A stretch of DNA of 64,000 nucleotides. Source: CAVONV01 sp963697355. Lineage in GTDB: Bacteria; Acidobacteriota; Vicinamibacteria; Marinacidobacterales; DATDRI01. Below are positions 7,756 to 17,742 of the stretch, piece after piece (position 1 is the first letter of the stretch; the number at the start of each line of letters is the position of its first letter). The stretch is from positions 62,001-126,000 of the forward strand of contig CAVONV010000008.1 of the NCBI GenBank assembly GCA_963697355.1, read 5' to 3'. Below the pieces are notes generated by a model, which was given only the letters and a program-made list of their open reading frames with translations, searched no databases and was not told the DNA's origin. Made by a program: the position numbers and the translations under genes.

Positions 7756-9213
7756 ATGGCAGGCCTATCGAGCACGTTTGTGGTTGTCCTTGTGGCGTAC
7801 ATGCTCGCGGTGGTTGCGATCGGAGTCCGAAGTTATCGACTGACCCGTACGGAAGCGGATTTCTTGGTGGCTGGGAGGAGTATCGGACCTTGGGTGGGCG
7901 GTGCGGTACTGGCGGCGACACAAATCAGTGCGGGGACCTTCGTCGGCACGTTGGGACGGCACTACTCAACGGGTGTCAGTTGGGCTTGGGTCTGGCCGGG
8001 GCTTTGGCTGGGATGGCTGGTGTCGGCACTCTTCATAGCTCCTAAACTGCGTCGCTTTGGCGCCATGACGGTTCCGGACTATGTGGGTGTGCGATTTGGA
8101 AGCGAAAAAGCCCGACTGCTCGCATCAGTTTTGATCGTCGTTCCTTACACGATTTATTTGACGGCTCAGTATCAAGCGGCGGGAGAGATCTTCGGCGCCT
8201 TGTTTGGAACTCCGCCGCTCGCAGCCATGGGCATCATTGTCGTCAGCACCGTCTTCTACACGGTCAGTGGAGGGGTGCGTTCGAGCTCGTATGTCGAATT
8301 CTTGCAGACGCTCGTGATGGCTGGAGCCCTCGTTGTGGCAGTACCTCTATTGGTGGTTCGTGCCGGGGGACTCGATGTCGTCGGGCAAATACTGACGTCA
8401 CTCGACACTCGGTTGACGGGGAATTGGTACGGTGCTCGAGATATCTTGGCCTTTTCTTTGGCGTTCGGTCTGGGGATCGCGGCGGCTCCTTACCAGCTCA
8501 CGCGTTTCTACTCGATGCGTGATGTCGCCACGGTCAGGCTGTCCATCGGTGTGGCGTTTCTTTTCCAAGCGCTCATCGGCTCATCCGTACTCTTGCTAGG
8601 ACTATGTATGAGGTCCTTGTTCCCGGCGCTGGCCTCCGAGGACCAGGCGAGTGCCGTCATGGCGCTCGAAGTCTTGAGTCCGGTGACCGGTGCGCTTTTT
8701 CTAGTGGCCCTGATTTCCGCCATTATGTCGACCTGCAACTCAATATTGGTCGTTGTTGCCGGGAGTTTCTCTCACGATGTTTACGGTCGCTTTTTTCGAC
8801 CGAATGCTTCGGACAAGAGCCTCATTGCCGTGGGGCGATGGGCGGTTATTGTCGTGTCGCTTCTGCCGATCCCCTTCGCATTGGCGAAATTCGATACGGT
8901 TCAGACCATCGTTGTGGAGCAGTCCAAATTCATCGCGAGCTTCTTCTTCGTGCCTCTCGTTTTTGGCCTCAACTGGAAACGAGGCACGGCGGCGGGGGCG
9001 GTTTCCGCGATGCTGGGGGGATTGTTTGCTTGTGGTCTGTGGGATTTCGTCGAATTTGGCCAAAGCCACTGGAAAGCCGCCGGATTGGACGCCGTCGAGG
9101 TGGGGCTGGTCGTTTCAGCCTTTCTTTATCTGTTTGTCAGCCGGTTGACGCCGCCACCGGCGAAAGAAGCCCTCCGTTCCTTCTTCGACTTGGATGAAGA
9201 AGCAGACCCATGA
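7756..9213 (+). CDS. sodium:solute symporter family protein
   Basis: A 485-residue integral membrane protein of the SSS (PanF/PutP-like) family with about 13 predicted hydrophobic segments. It takes up an organic solute with sodium at the inner membrane; the substrate cannot be told from sequence alone. Family-like features are the start FVVVLVAYMLAVVAIG, the ADFLVAGRS block after helix 1, AATQISAGTFVGT in helix 2 and YTVSGGVRSSSYVEFLQ in the middle. It closes a three-gene set with the 45-aa membrane peptide. The gene is intact. Confidence 0.88.
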   Translation: MAGLSSTFVVVLVAYMLAVVAIGVRSYRLTRTEADFLVAGRSIGPWVGGAVLAATQISAGTFVGTLGRHYSTGVSWAWVWPGLWLGWLVSALFIAPKLRRFGAMTVPDYVGVRFGSEKARLLASVLIVVPYTIYLTAQYQAAGEIFGALFGTPPLAAMGIIVVSTVFYTVSGGVRSSSYVEFLQTLVMAGALVVAVPLLVVRAGGLDVVGQILTSLDTRLTGNWYGARDILAFSLAFGLGIAAAPYQLTRFYSMRDVATVRLSIGVAFLFQALIGSSVLLLGLCMRSLFPALASEDQASAVMALEVLSPVTGALFLVALISAIMSTCNSILVVVAGSFSHDVYGRFFRPNASDKSLIAVGRWAVIVVSLLPIPFALAKFDTVQTIVVEQSKFIASFFFVPLVFGLNWKRGTAAGAVSAMLGGLFACGLWDFVEFGQSHWKAAGLDAVEVGLVVSAFLYLFVSRLTPPPAKEALRSFFDLDEEADP

Positions 9214-9700
9214 GCTCTCGCCTGCTTCTCAGATTCTGCCAACCCTAGTCCGACAAATTGCTTGCAGGGAAAAAGGGGACAGGTCAGACAGGTCCTTTCT
9301 TGAGGCACGTCTCCCCGGGCAAAAAGGGACCTGACATGAAGATTCACTATCTTCATGGTTTCGGATTAGACTCTGGATTGATCGATTGTCCCCTTCCCGA
9401 GCCCCTGCCCCTCCCCGAAGCGCCCTCGCGGGTTTATGGTCCTAGACCGTGACAAATTGGGCTGGGGAGAAACCTCTCACCTTGGTCGATAGCAGAATCG
9501 GTTGGTCGCGCCAGGGCTAAATTATTGATTCACAATGTGTTACATCTTTGAGTTCTTGATTTCTCGATTTCTTGAATTCTTCTCCAGAGGCCTCCCCTCA
9601 CTTTCTTATTGACTTCCGTCCACCTGAGGTGTATCAAGCAGAACAAAGGCTTTCTCCTATTGAAAAGACACCAAGACATCACTGGAGTTGGGGGGAGAGT
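9214..9700. repeat. gene-free spacer filled with dispersed repeats (family A and octamer array)
   Basis: No gene is visible in this 487-bp stretch. From 9243 to about 9440 lies a family A element: AATTGCTTGCAGGG (9256-9269), GGGAC/GGTCC tracts, a 9-bp hairpin CATGAAGAT/ATCTTCATG (9335-9357, 5-nt loop), then GTTTCGGATTAG and a C-rich tail. Related copies lie at about 58500-58870 and, inverted, at 62280-62490. At 9548-9584 there is an array of 8-bp units (GTTCTTGA/TTTCTCGA type) of the octamer family. Confidence 0.6.
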
Positions 9701-10069
9701 ATGTTCAAGAAGATCGGACTCAGGATACGCAAGGTTAGACTGAGTCTGAACATCAAACAGAAGGACCTGGCTCGCAGGATCGGGATATCTCAGGGCGCGT
9801 TAACGAACTTCGAGCTCGGACGGAGGAAGATTTCGCTGGAGTGGCTTGTCAAGATTTCACGGGCTCTCGACACTCCAGTAAGTTACTTTCTCGTCGACAT
9901 CGAGCCACAGATCGATGCAAAAAGCCTGGGATCCAAGGAACTTCGTCTGGTACGTTCATTTCAGAAGCTATCAGCAGATACGAAGCTTCAACATGACGTT
10001 CTCCAACTGGTGGATCGTATGGGCCGGCACGTAGCAAAAAAAGGTGCTGGGGCGAGACGAAGTCCGTAG
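9701..10069 (+). CDS. XRE-family helix-turn-helix regulator
   Basis: A 122-residue DNA-binding protein. ATG 9701 is preceded by GGGGGAG. Residues about 5-62 form a lambda-Cro type HTH (IRKVRLSLNIKQKDLARRIG, GALTNFELGRRKIS, LDTPVSYFL). The C-terminal 50 residues are a basic, helical tail without a known ligand domain. It stands alone on its own strand, 214 bp before the Fic-like gene, so regulation of that neighbour is possible but unproven. Confidence 0.8.
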   Translation: MFKKIGLRIRKVRLSLNIKQKDLARRIGISQGALTNFELGRRKISLEWLVKISRALDTPVSYFLVDIEPQIDAKSLGSKELRLVRSFQKLSADTKLQHDVLQLVDRMGRHVAKKGAGARRSP

Positions 10070-10283
10070 AATCCAAACCTCTGGACGATTAGCAACTGAG
10101 TGTTCTCGAGCCAGAGTCCAATAGCCATTGTGGATCTGCCCGCGATGTGGCAGGCGCAACGGCTTGCCTTGCCTCCCTGAAAGTGCTCACCGTCTCGCTT
10201 TTCGGCTAGCCCATTCTGGCCACGGGTGAGTCGTTCAGTTAAGATCCTCGAAAGACCGACGTTCCCAGTCGATTGGTGAAAAG

Positions 10284-11033
10284 ATGCAAGAGCTACCCGT
10301 GTATTCGCCCGATGCACAAGATCGAGGGCGAGCACTCTCCGCTCAGCAGAGCCTTTTTCTGGAGGCAGAAAAGAAAAAGCCGGGACGGTTCAAGGTAGCG
10401 TTCGAGGAGCTGCGGCATCGTTGCATCAGGGAGACTCTGCGACTCACCGGAGTACGGGTGAATGCCGAGGGAGTAAGCAAAGCCCTTCGAGAGGGACAAA
10501 AGTCTCGAAGCGTGAATCATGATCTCATCGTCGGACAAAAGGAGGCGTTGGCGGTCATCGAGAAAGCAGCCACTAGCGGGTCGAAGCTCGACAGCTCGCT
10601 CCTGTGCAAAGTACATAGCCTATCGAGTCCTCCCAATGGAGGCTGTTTTCGTCGGGGTCCGGTCCAGGGTCAGTTCGAGAACGTGTCACCCTCGCGCGCG
10701 ACAGACATACCTGACAAGGTGAGCAACTTGGCGGATTGGCTCGATTCGGAAAGTGTGCGAGGTATGGAAGCTCCCGAAAAAGCAGCGCTGGCTTTCGTTC
10801 GGCTTCTCGAGATTGCGCCTTTCACGAATGGCAATTTTCGCTCGTCGCACCTGATATTGAATTATTTTGCCTTCGGCGGCGGCTTTCCGCCTTTCTTTGT
10901 GGACTATGAAGATTCGGAGGAATTCCGAAGGGATATTGAGCGGGCATTCAAATTAGAAACAAAGCACCTCGTTGACCGATTGGCGGCGGCACAAATGACG
11001 TCGCTCCAATATTGTCTCGAAGCCGCAACATGA
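10284..11033 (+). CDS. Fic-fold protein with degenerate active site
   Basis: A 249-residue protein with the Fido/Fic layout: an N-terminal helical region, a GGCFRRGPVQ strand block at 119-128, a helix LADWLDS, and the Fic loop at 178-188. Fic enzymes transfer AMP or other nucleotides using HPFx(D/E)GNGR. Here the loop reads APFTNGNFR, so the catalytic His is Ala178, the acidic residue is Asn182 and GNG is GNF; the anion-binding Arg186 remains. The following GGFPPFFVDYED block still fits the family. AMPylation is therefore unlikely; a binding or different transferase role, or decay, is possible. No classic inhibitory (S/T)xxxE(G/N) motif stands out. Confidence 0.68.
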   Translation: MQELPVYSPDAQDRGRALSAQQSLFLEAEKKKPGRFKVAFEELRHRCIRETLRLTGVRVNAEGVSKALREGQKSRSVNHDLIVGQKEALAVIEKAATSGSKLDSSLLCKVHSLSSPPNGGCFRRGPVQGQFENVSPSRATDIPDKVSNLADWLDSESVRGMEAPEKAALAFVRLLEIAPFTNGNFRSSHLILNYFAFGGGFPPFFVDYEDSEEFRRDIERAFKLETKHLVDRLAAAQMTSLQYCLEAAT

Positions 11034-11082
11034 TGATACGAGGATAGGAAAAACATAACTATTTGCGGGATAATAGCCTAGC

Positions 11083-13173
11083 TTGCGACGAACTCTCTTT
11101 ACCATTTTCTTCCTTTCGATATTGGTTCCCCTGAGTGCCACGGGGCTCTTCCTCGGGCAGAGCCTGTCTTGGGAACTATTCAGCGTACGCCACGTCCCAG
11201 GGATCCTTCGCTTTGTTTTCCTCATTCTACTGGTGGGCGGTTTGGTCCAGACATCGTTTCGCTTTGCTCTGAAGCGCCGAAGCGGTTGGGACGAGTTCGC
11301 CCTTCTCGTCGTTTTGGTCTGCGGCGTCAATTTCTCGATCCAGCTGAGTGGGGGTATTCGCTCGGGATGGCAGGCGCTCTATCTGTTCCTGGTCGGGCTC
11401 GCCGCCCTGGCTTTCCCCAACCGCCTGATTGTTTCATTGGTGGGAGTTATCGTTATCTTGGAGACATCCAACTGGATCCTCTTCATGACCGGGGACGGAA
11501 GCGACCTTTTGCGACTCATCCTCCTCGTGGTCGCCTCCGCGGTGGTGTTTGGCTTTATGCAGCGGGCGGAGCGCCATCAGGTACAAAGAGTCGAAGAAGA
11601 GCTCCATCGACTGAATCTGGGGCTTCAAGAACTGACGCAATCGGAGGGTGATGGTCGAATGTCCCCTCTGTCAGAGGAAGGCAAACGTATTGGATTGGTC
11701 GAGTACGTGAAAGAGCTGGACAAGCGCCTAGGTGACCTATTGTCGCTGATTCAAGTGGCGACCGAAGCCAACGGAGCCTTTCTCTTCCAAACGGACGGCG
11801 GCAGCAATGGATTCATGATGAGACTGTCGGTTGATGCGGCCCGGGAACTATCCAACGACACCATACCTGTAAGCAGTGGACTGCTCGAGCAAGTGAATCG
11901 TGAAGACCGTCCTGTAAAATGGAGCGAATCCGATCGAGCTCTGCCACGCGTGCCCTGGTACAAGAAGCAACCGGTTCTGCACTCACTCATCGCGGTTCCC
12001 ATTCAAAGCCGCGGTGGAGGGCCATGGATATTGGTCGTAGATCACTGCGAACCGGATCATTTCGACGATCATCGGGAAGCCCTCATCGTAAGTTTGGCGG
12101 AACAGATGTCCAACTGGCTGGAGTCGACCAGACTCATCGCTGACCTAGACGTCCTCTCAAGCGAATTCCGTCGCCTGTACGAAGCCAGTGCTCGGCTGTC
12201 CCAAGCACTTCATAGAGAGCAAATCCTTCATCAAATCTTGAGTTTTTGTAGGGAGGTGAGTCGGTTCGAGACCTGTGCGATCTGCTTGTCTGAGGAAGGC
12301 GAAGAATCCTTCTCCGTACCTATTGCTGAGGGATATCCGGACAAGCTCAAGGATGGGAGCTTTCCGCTTGATGTCCAAACCTGGGCCAGTTGGATCCTGC
12401 GTTCACAAGATGAGTCCTTGACCGTGCGGATACAGCTCCGTTCCGGGATGCCCATACTTCATGGCAGCGAAAAGGTGCCCGCGGGTGTGAGTTTCTTGGG
12501 TATCCCACTGCGCGCCAAGAACCGAGTAAGCGGCGCACTCCTCTTGACGCGACGGGGAAAAAAGTTTTCAGCGAGCGATGCCCGGGTTCTCCGAATTCTC
12601 TGCAATCAGGCGGCCGTAGCAATCGAGAACGCTCGTGTCTATGAAAGGCTCGAACAGATGGCGGCGACGGATAGTCTTACCGGGCTGTACAATCGACGCT
12701 ACTTCCAGCAAGCGTTGGAAAGGGAAGCAGCGCGTGTCGATCGCGGACGAGGCAGCATAGCCCTCATTCTCCTTGATATTGATCACTTCAAACAGCTCAA
12801 TGATACCTATGGCCACCCGATGGGAGACGTCGTACTGCGCAAGGTTGCTGAGACCCTTCAACGAATCCTACGCAAGGGAGATATTGTGGCCCGCTATGGG
12901 GGAGAAGAGTTTGTGATACTGCTTCCGGAGGCGCGGCACAAGGGCGCCAAAGATTTCGCTGAGAGGGTTCGTAAGACGATTGCATCGGAATCGATGCATC
13001 CGGGAGGTCCCCGAAAAAAAGTCACGGTCAGCGTCGGTTGGGCGTTGTATCCGGAAGACACGCGGAATTTACACAAACTGGTCGAGTTTGCGGACCGAGC
13101 TCTCTACTTTGCCAAGGACACCGGACGCAACAAGGTCGCCGGTTACCACATCCTCCGCCCCGAAGCAGAGTAG
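11083..13173 (+). CDS. membrane GAF-GGDEF diguanylate cyclase
   Basis: A 696-residue signalling protein making cyclic di-GMP. The TTG start at 11083 opens directly into a hydrophobic helix. About five to six transmembrane helices occupy residues 4-160. A coiled stretch (162-190) and two GAF-like regions (about 220-350 and 365-520) follow, then a GGDEF domain. The active-site motif is GGEEF at 606-610, and the inhibitory I-site RKGD sits at 597-600, so product inhibition is expected. Standard markers TDSLTGLYNRRYF and DIDHFKQLNDTYGHPMGD are intact. No effector lies beside it; two PilZ proteins near 58 and 63.5 kb could be downstream readers. Confidence 0.92.
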   Translation: MRRTLFTIFFLSILVPLSATGLFLGQSLSWELFSVRHVPGILRFVFLILLVGGLVQTSFRFALKRRSGWDEFALLVVLVCGVNFSIQLSGGIRSGWQALYLFLVGLAALAFPNRLIVSLVGVIVILETSNWILFMTGDGSDLLRLILLVVASAVVFGFMQRAERHQVQRVEEELHRLNLGLQELTQSEGDGRMSPLSEEGKRIGLVEYVKELDKRLGDLLSLIQVATEANGAFLFQTDGGSNGFMMRLSVDAARELSNDTIPVSSGLLEQVNREDRPVKWSESDRALPRVPWYKKQPVLHSLIAVPIQSRGGGPWILVVDHCEPDHFDDHREALIVSLAEQMSNWLESTRLIADLDVLSSEFRRLYEASARLSQALHREQILHQILSFCREVSRFETCAICLSEEGEESFSVPIAEGYPDKLKDGSFPLDVQTWASWILRSQDESLTVRIQLRSGMPILHGSEKVPAGVSFLGIPLRAKNRVSGALLLTRRGKKFSASDARVLRILCNQAAVAIENARVYERLEQMAATDSLTGLYNRRYFQQALEREAARVDRGRGSIALILLDIDHFKQLNDTYGHPMGDVVLRKVAETLQRILRKGDIVARYGGEEFVILLPEARHKGAKDFAERVRKTIASESMHPGGPRKKVTVSVGWALYPEDTRNLHKLVEFADRALYFAKDTGRNKVAGYHILRPEAE

Positions 13174-13263
13174 CATCCGAGTACTCGAGCACCCGAGCAC
13201 TCAAGAATCCGGACAGTATTTCTTCTTCTCGAGTCCTTGGGTACTAGAGTACTAGAGTTCTTG
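13172..13263. repeat. octamer array, two opposed arms, between convergent genes
   Basis: Degenerate 8-bp units run one way at 13172-13210 (CATCCGAG, TACTCGAG, CACCCGAG, CACTCAAG) and the opposite way at about 13230-13263 (GTACTAGA, GTACTAGA, GTTCTTGA). The pair sits in the junction between the plus-strand cyclase gene and the minus-strand gene ending at 13252. The same family occurs at 9548, 24457, 41130 and 46325. Confidence 0.6.
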
Positions 13264-13554
13264 AGTCGGCGATTCCGTGGGCGTGCGGTCTTGAAGATGT
13301 AGGCGGGTCACGGCCTCGTTGTCCGGGCCGTTGAGCTTGTTTCCAGGAAATTTCTGGAATATCCAGATCCTGAGAACACCCATGCCGGCCCCGAGTCCCA
13401 AGGTGACCAAGAGGCCGATAGCAATGAGCAAAAAGGTGCTAAGAATAACCCAAACGATGTCGTGTCGCGGCCCGGCGTTTCCCACGTCGATGTAAGTTAT
13501 GCCGTCGCTCTCGGTTTGAGCCCATGCAAGCACAACCAACAATTGGCTCATCAT
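13252..13554 (-). CDS. small hypothetical membrane protein
   Basis: A 100-residue protein, family not recognised. It has an N-terminal hydrophobic stretch (about residues 3-13) that may be a weak signal sequence, a short exported segment, one strong transmembrane helix (ILSTFLLIAIGLLVTLGLG), and a polar tail running into the octamer repeat. It lies just downstream of the amidase gene on the same strand. Coding potential is supported by the clean helix and polar pattern only. Confidence 0.45.
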   Translation of the reverse strand: MMSQLLVVLAWAQTESDGITYIDVGNAGPRHDIVWVILSTFLLIAIGLLVTLGLGAGMGVLRIWIFQKFPGNKLNGPDNEAVTRLHLQDRTPTESPTQEL

Positions 13555-13595
13555 GAACCCATGCTATCGCTAGGTATTGAGCTCGTCAAACCCTG

Positions 13596-15474
13596 CTAAT
13601 TGGGTTGTTTGGTTCCACCGAGGACCTGCTGGTGCGACGGGCGACTTGCCACCTTCTTCAGTGAGGATGTGTATTGGCGGATTCCGTTCGCGATCGACAG
13701 CGCGAGTTGTTGTCGGTAGTCGGTCGTGGAGAGCAATTGGGCGTCATCGGAGTTGGAGAGGTAGGACACTTCCACGAGAACACTAGGCATGTTCGCACCC
13801 AGAAGCACATAAAAGGGTGCCGTTTTTACGCCATGATTTCGTTTCTTGTCGTTCTTCGAGAGTACACCTTGCACCAGTGAGGTCTGTACTTGCTGGGCAA
13901 AATCGCCCGATTCGGCAATCTTGCTGTTGTTCATGATTTGACGAAGGATGTCCTGAAGCTCGCTCATGCGCCTTGTGCTGACCGCATTTTCGCGTGCCGC
14001 CGTCTCCTCGGCATCCGGGGTCGTTGCCAAATTCAGATAAAAGGTCTCGATGCCGCGCACGCTTTCTCTTGGGTGGGCGTTGACGTGAATGGAGACGAAA
14101 AGGTCGGCTCCCTGTGAGTTGGCGATCGCCGTCCTTTCTTCGAGAGGGATGAAAACGTCCTTGTTCCGTGTCATGAGGACGTCGAACTCATCGTCGTTTT
14201 CCAGCATTTTGGCGACGCGACGCGATATGTCGAGTACGAGGTCCTTTTCCTTGACGCCCTTGGTGCTCATCGTACCTGGATCGTGACCTCCGTGACCGGG
14301 GTCAATGACGACCCGACGAGCAGAGAGTCCCAATTGCCGTGCCAGAGGGAATCGACCATCGGGTGTGGGATCGGGAGGTAGTGGGGGGAGAATATCGGGG
14401 TTCGTCTCGGCAGAATCCGTCCCGGGGTTGTCGGGACCGGCCGCCGCATTTGGTGGCGGCGCTAGCGCGGGTGATTCCGCTGCACTTGCATCGTTCCCCG
14501 TCGGTCTGGAGGCAGTCTTTGCCGCGGGCTCATCCGCGCTCACTTGTGGTGAAGTCGGCGGCTCTTTGGCCGCTACGTTCGTCGGCTGATTCGGCTTGAT
14601 GCCCAGGATGTCGACGACGAGACGGTAGGGGTCGTAGAGAGAAAAGACGTTGAACTGGCTGATACTCTGAAAATCGAGAACGATACGCACGATGTCGTCC
14701 TGGAACTGGCCCACGCGAATTTGCTTGAGGAATCCGTCATCAATGGGAAAAATCCGGGATGGAAGAGACTGCGAGATCCGGGATTTGTGGAGATCGAAGT
14801 AAATGCGATCGGGGTTGGTCAAACGAACCTGCTGGAATTTCACTTCATCGTCCATATCGATGACGATTCGCGTGTATTCTCTGCCGGTCCAATGTCGCAC
14901 GTTACGGACGGCCACTAGCCCCGACGGCACTCTTTTTCGCCCGTCCATCCAGTCGAGCCAAGACCCCGCGGGCTTCGGCGGCTTCCTCACTCTTCGGCCA
15001 GCGGGAGACGACTTCGTTCAACTCTTTCTTGGCCGTTTTGGAGTCCGACTGACGGTTCAAGTAAAGATCAGCCCTGGCGAGATGCGCCTTCCTTTTCCAC
15101 TTGCTGCTCGGGTACCCGTTGATTAGGAGAAGATAGGCATCGAGTGCTCTTCTGACAGCGTCGCGACTGCCGAATCGCTTATCGACCTCTCTGTAGATTT
15201 CTCCCTCGTGCCAGAGGGCATCATCACAGTAGCCGCTCCGGGGATGGGTCAAAACCACTTGGCGATATTGGCGGGCCACGGTGAGCCACGAGCTCTTGTC
15301 AGCGCGAAGCTTGCTGGATTTGTTTACGCGTGCTTCTGCACGAAGAGCTTCGTCGTAGAGTGTACGGGCAGACTTGGCGGCCTCCACGGAGTGCGGAGAT
15401 CCGAAGAGAAAGAGGCTAAGCAGTCCACCGGTCGCCACCGAACGGACTCTAGCGAAGTTGCCGGTCCACCTCAT
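13596..15474 (-). CDS. amiC: N-acetylmuramoyl-L-alanine amidase with TPR and AMIN domains (one frameshift)
   Basis: Periplasmic zinc amidase that cuts peptidoglycan stem peptides during division. From ATG 15474 there is a signal peptide (GGLLSLFLFGSPHSVEA), then about 150 residues of TPR-like repeats. After a frameshift come an AMIN domain (VRNVRHWTGREYTRIVID), a proline/alanine linker and an Amidase_3 domain (VVIDPGHGGHDPG, LFVSIHVNAH, SVLVEVSYLSN). The two frames meet at an A5 run (14933-14937 as T on the plus strand); removing one A joins them smoothly. TPR-AMIN-amidase is a known single-protein layout, so I treat this as one gene with a homopolymer error. Confidence 0.85.
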
Positions 15475-17742
15475 CAAAGTAGTCCTTGCCCACCAAGACC
15501 TCACGTGGTTTCGATCCGTCCGGAGGTCCGACGATACCGTCTGCCTCCAGCATATCAACGATGCGTGCCGCACGGCTATAACCCAGACGCAGCCTCCGCT
15601 GCAGGTGAGATACCGATGCGGATCCGGACTCGACAACCAGGCGAGCGGCTTTGTCGTAGAGTTCGTCTTTTTCGATCTCGTGAATCGAGCTGGCCCTCTT
15701 CTGCGGCTTGAAGGATGGCCGGATTGTACTCGGCCTTGCCCATCTTCTTCCAAAAAGAAACGAGTCGTCCCACTTCGGCTTCCGAGACGAAGGGGCCGTG
15801 GAGACGGATGAGCCGAGCCGAGCCGGGAGGTAAGAAGAGCATGTCGCCCTTGCCCAGGAGCTGTTCGGCACCGTTCGAGTCCAGAATGGTTCTGGAGTCG
15901 ACACGCGTGGCCACCCGGAACGAGATGCGCGACGGAAAGTTGGCCTTGATGATTCCCGTGATAACGTCCACCGAAGGACGTTGAGTTGCCAGAACGAGGT
16001 GGATTCCGACGGCCCGAGCCATCTGCGCGAGGCGGGTGATGGAGTCCTCGACGTCGGACGACGAGACGAGCATGAGGTCGGCCAGTTCGTCGATGACCAC
16101 CATGATGTAGGGCAGGGGCTGAAGCGGTTCGCCGTTTTCGTTTTCTTTCTTTTCACCCGCCTCGAGGGCACCCGCGCAGGATGTTGTTGTACTGGTCGAT
16201 GTTACGAACGCCTTCGGAGGCCAGCATCCGAATACGACCTTCCATCTCGAAGACGATCCACTTGAGGACTTCGCTGGCCTGTTTGGCGTCGGTTACGACC
16301 GGGGTGAGAAGGTGAGGAATATCTTGATAGATGCCGAGCTCGACGCGCTTCGGATCGACCAAAATGAACTTGACCTCGTCGGGCGTGGATTTGAAGAGAA
16401 TCGAGCAAATGAGACTGTTCAGAAGTACCGATTTGCCGCTACCCGTCGCACCGGCGATCAGAAGGTGGGGCATCTGTCGTCAGATCGGTGACGAAAGGTG
16501 CGCCGTCGATGGTCTTTCCGAGGACCAGGGTCAATCGCGAAGAGCTCGACTGAAAGACGTCGGACTCTAGAAGCTCGCGAAGGCCGATGACTTCGCGATG
16601 CTTTATTGGGAATTTCGACACCCACCGCGGATTTGCCGGAGATACGATCGATTCGGACCGATTCGGCTTGGAGAGCGAGACACAGATCATCGGATAGAGC
16701 GGTGATCTTGTTGTACTTGATGCCGGCATCGGGCTTGAACTCGAAGGTGGTGACCACCGGGCCGGGGTGGATCTGGAGGACTTGTCCTTCGACGGCGAAT
16801 TCGCGGCAGCGTTGCTGCAAGAGCTTGGCCCGCTCCATGAGCTCCTTCTCGTTGACTTTAATGTCTTCTTTGCGGGATTCGAGGATGGTGAAAGGCGGCA
16901 TCGTCCAGCGTCCCTTCTTGGGTGTGAAGGGTAGCGATTCCTGCTTGTCTTCTTTGGCCTTTATATTGTCTACCTTGACCTTGGCGACGGTTCTCTTTGG
17001 CGCGTTGGCGTTATCTTGAGACTCTTCCTTCTTCTTCTTTTCTTCGAGAACTCGATTTGCGTGCTTTTTCACCACCCGGCGTCGAAGTTTTTCTTTGCGG
17101 CGGCTTTCCCGGAGGTGGTGAAAGCGGTCACGAGCTCGGCGGTCTTGACTTTCTGCCAATAATCCGATACGTTTTATTCCGCGGCTGATGGACCAACTCG
17201 TGGCGACGACCAGCGAGGCGAAGAGCATCGTGACCAGCAGAATGAAGGCGCCGGCACGATTCAAGGCGGAAGCCAGGTAAGCGGCAAACAGGTGCCCAAC
17301 GACACCCCCTGCGGGAAAGAGCTCTCCATTCAGAGGGACCTCACCGAGAGATAGAGAGAGGAGCCCCGCCAGACTCACCGTGGCGCTACCCAGGCCGATA
17401 ATCTTCGTGGCGTTCGAATCGATATCGCTTGCACCAGAAACGGCTCCATCCCACCATCCGCCAGTAGAACGGCCAGAAGGTAGGAGGCAAGCCCGAGAAG
17501 CTGAAGAGCGCTTCGGACATGAAGGCACCGACCGGTCCGATGAGATTTTGCGTCGTTTGACGGGAAGTCTCTTTGAAATACCAGGCCGGGTCGTCGGGCG
17601 AGTGGGACATCAAGCTGACGACGACCATCAGCGCCAGTGCCATGAGCACGACTCCGGCGATCTCGGAGAGTCGCTCCTTGGCAACGGGCTCGTCGAGCTC
17701 GTTTTTACGATAAAGTGCTCGCGACGTAGACAAGTACCCCAC
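15449..17742 (-). CDS. ftsK: DNA translocase FtsK/SpoIIIE (about five frameshifts in this sequence)
   Basis: Septal DNA pump that clears chromosomes from the division site. Parts appear in order but in different frames: four-helix membrane domain from GTG 17742; basic and glutamate-rich linker; alpha domain (VTTFEFKPDAGIKYNKI); Walker A (IAGATGSGKSVLLN); Walker B region (VVIDELADLM) with ATQRPSVDVITG; and the gamma winged helix (LQRRLRLGYSRAARIVDMLE), which reads the polar KOPS-type sites. Breaks fall near 17450, 16600, 16478, 16180 and 15695, several at homopolymers. Everything needed is present across frames and the gene is normally essential, so sequence error is likelier than decay. It overlaps uppP upstream and the amidase downstream. 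Confidence 0.85.

Noticed and set aside
9701..11033. XRE regulator plus Fic protein as a toxin-antitoxin pair
   Set aside because: The genes are 214 bp apart, the Fic active site is dead, and no inhibitory motif is visible in either protein; context alone is not enough.
12980..13255. Plus-strand ORFs overlapping the 3' end of the GGDEF gene
   Set aside because: They are out-of-frame shadows of the conserved GGDEF domain and the octamer repeat.
15474..15753. Extended N-terminus of the TPR/amidase gene
   Set aside because: The extra 93 codons are the complement region of ftsK in another frame, and the signal peptide begins at 15474.
16153..16173. In-frame TGA inside ftsK as a possible selenocysteine codon
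   Set aside because: The frame beyond the TGA does not continue the FtsK pattern; the family sequence resumes in another frame, so it is a frameshift, not recoding.
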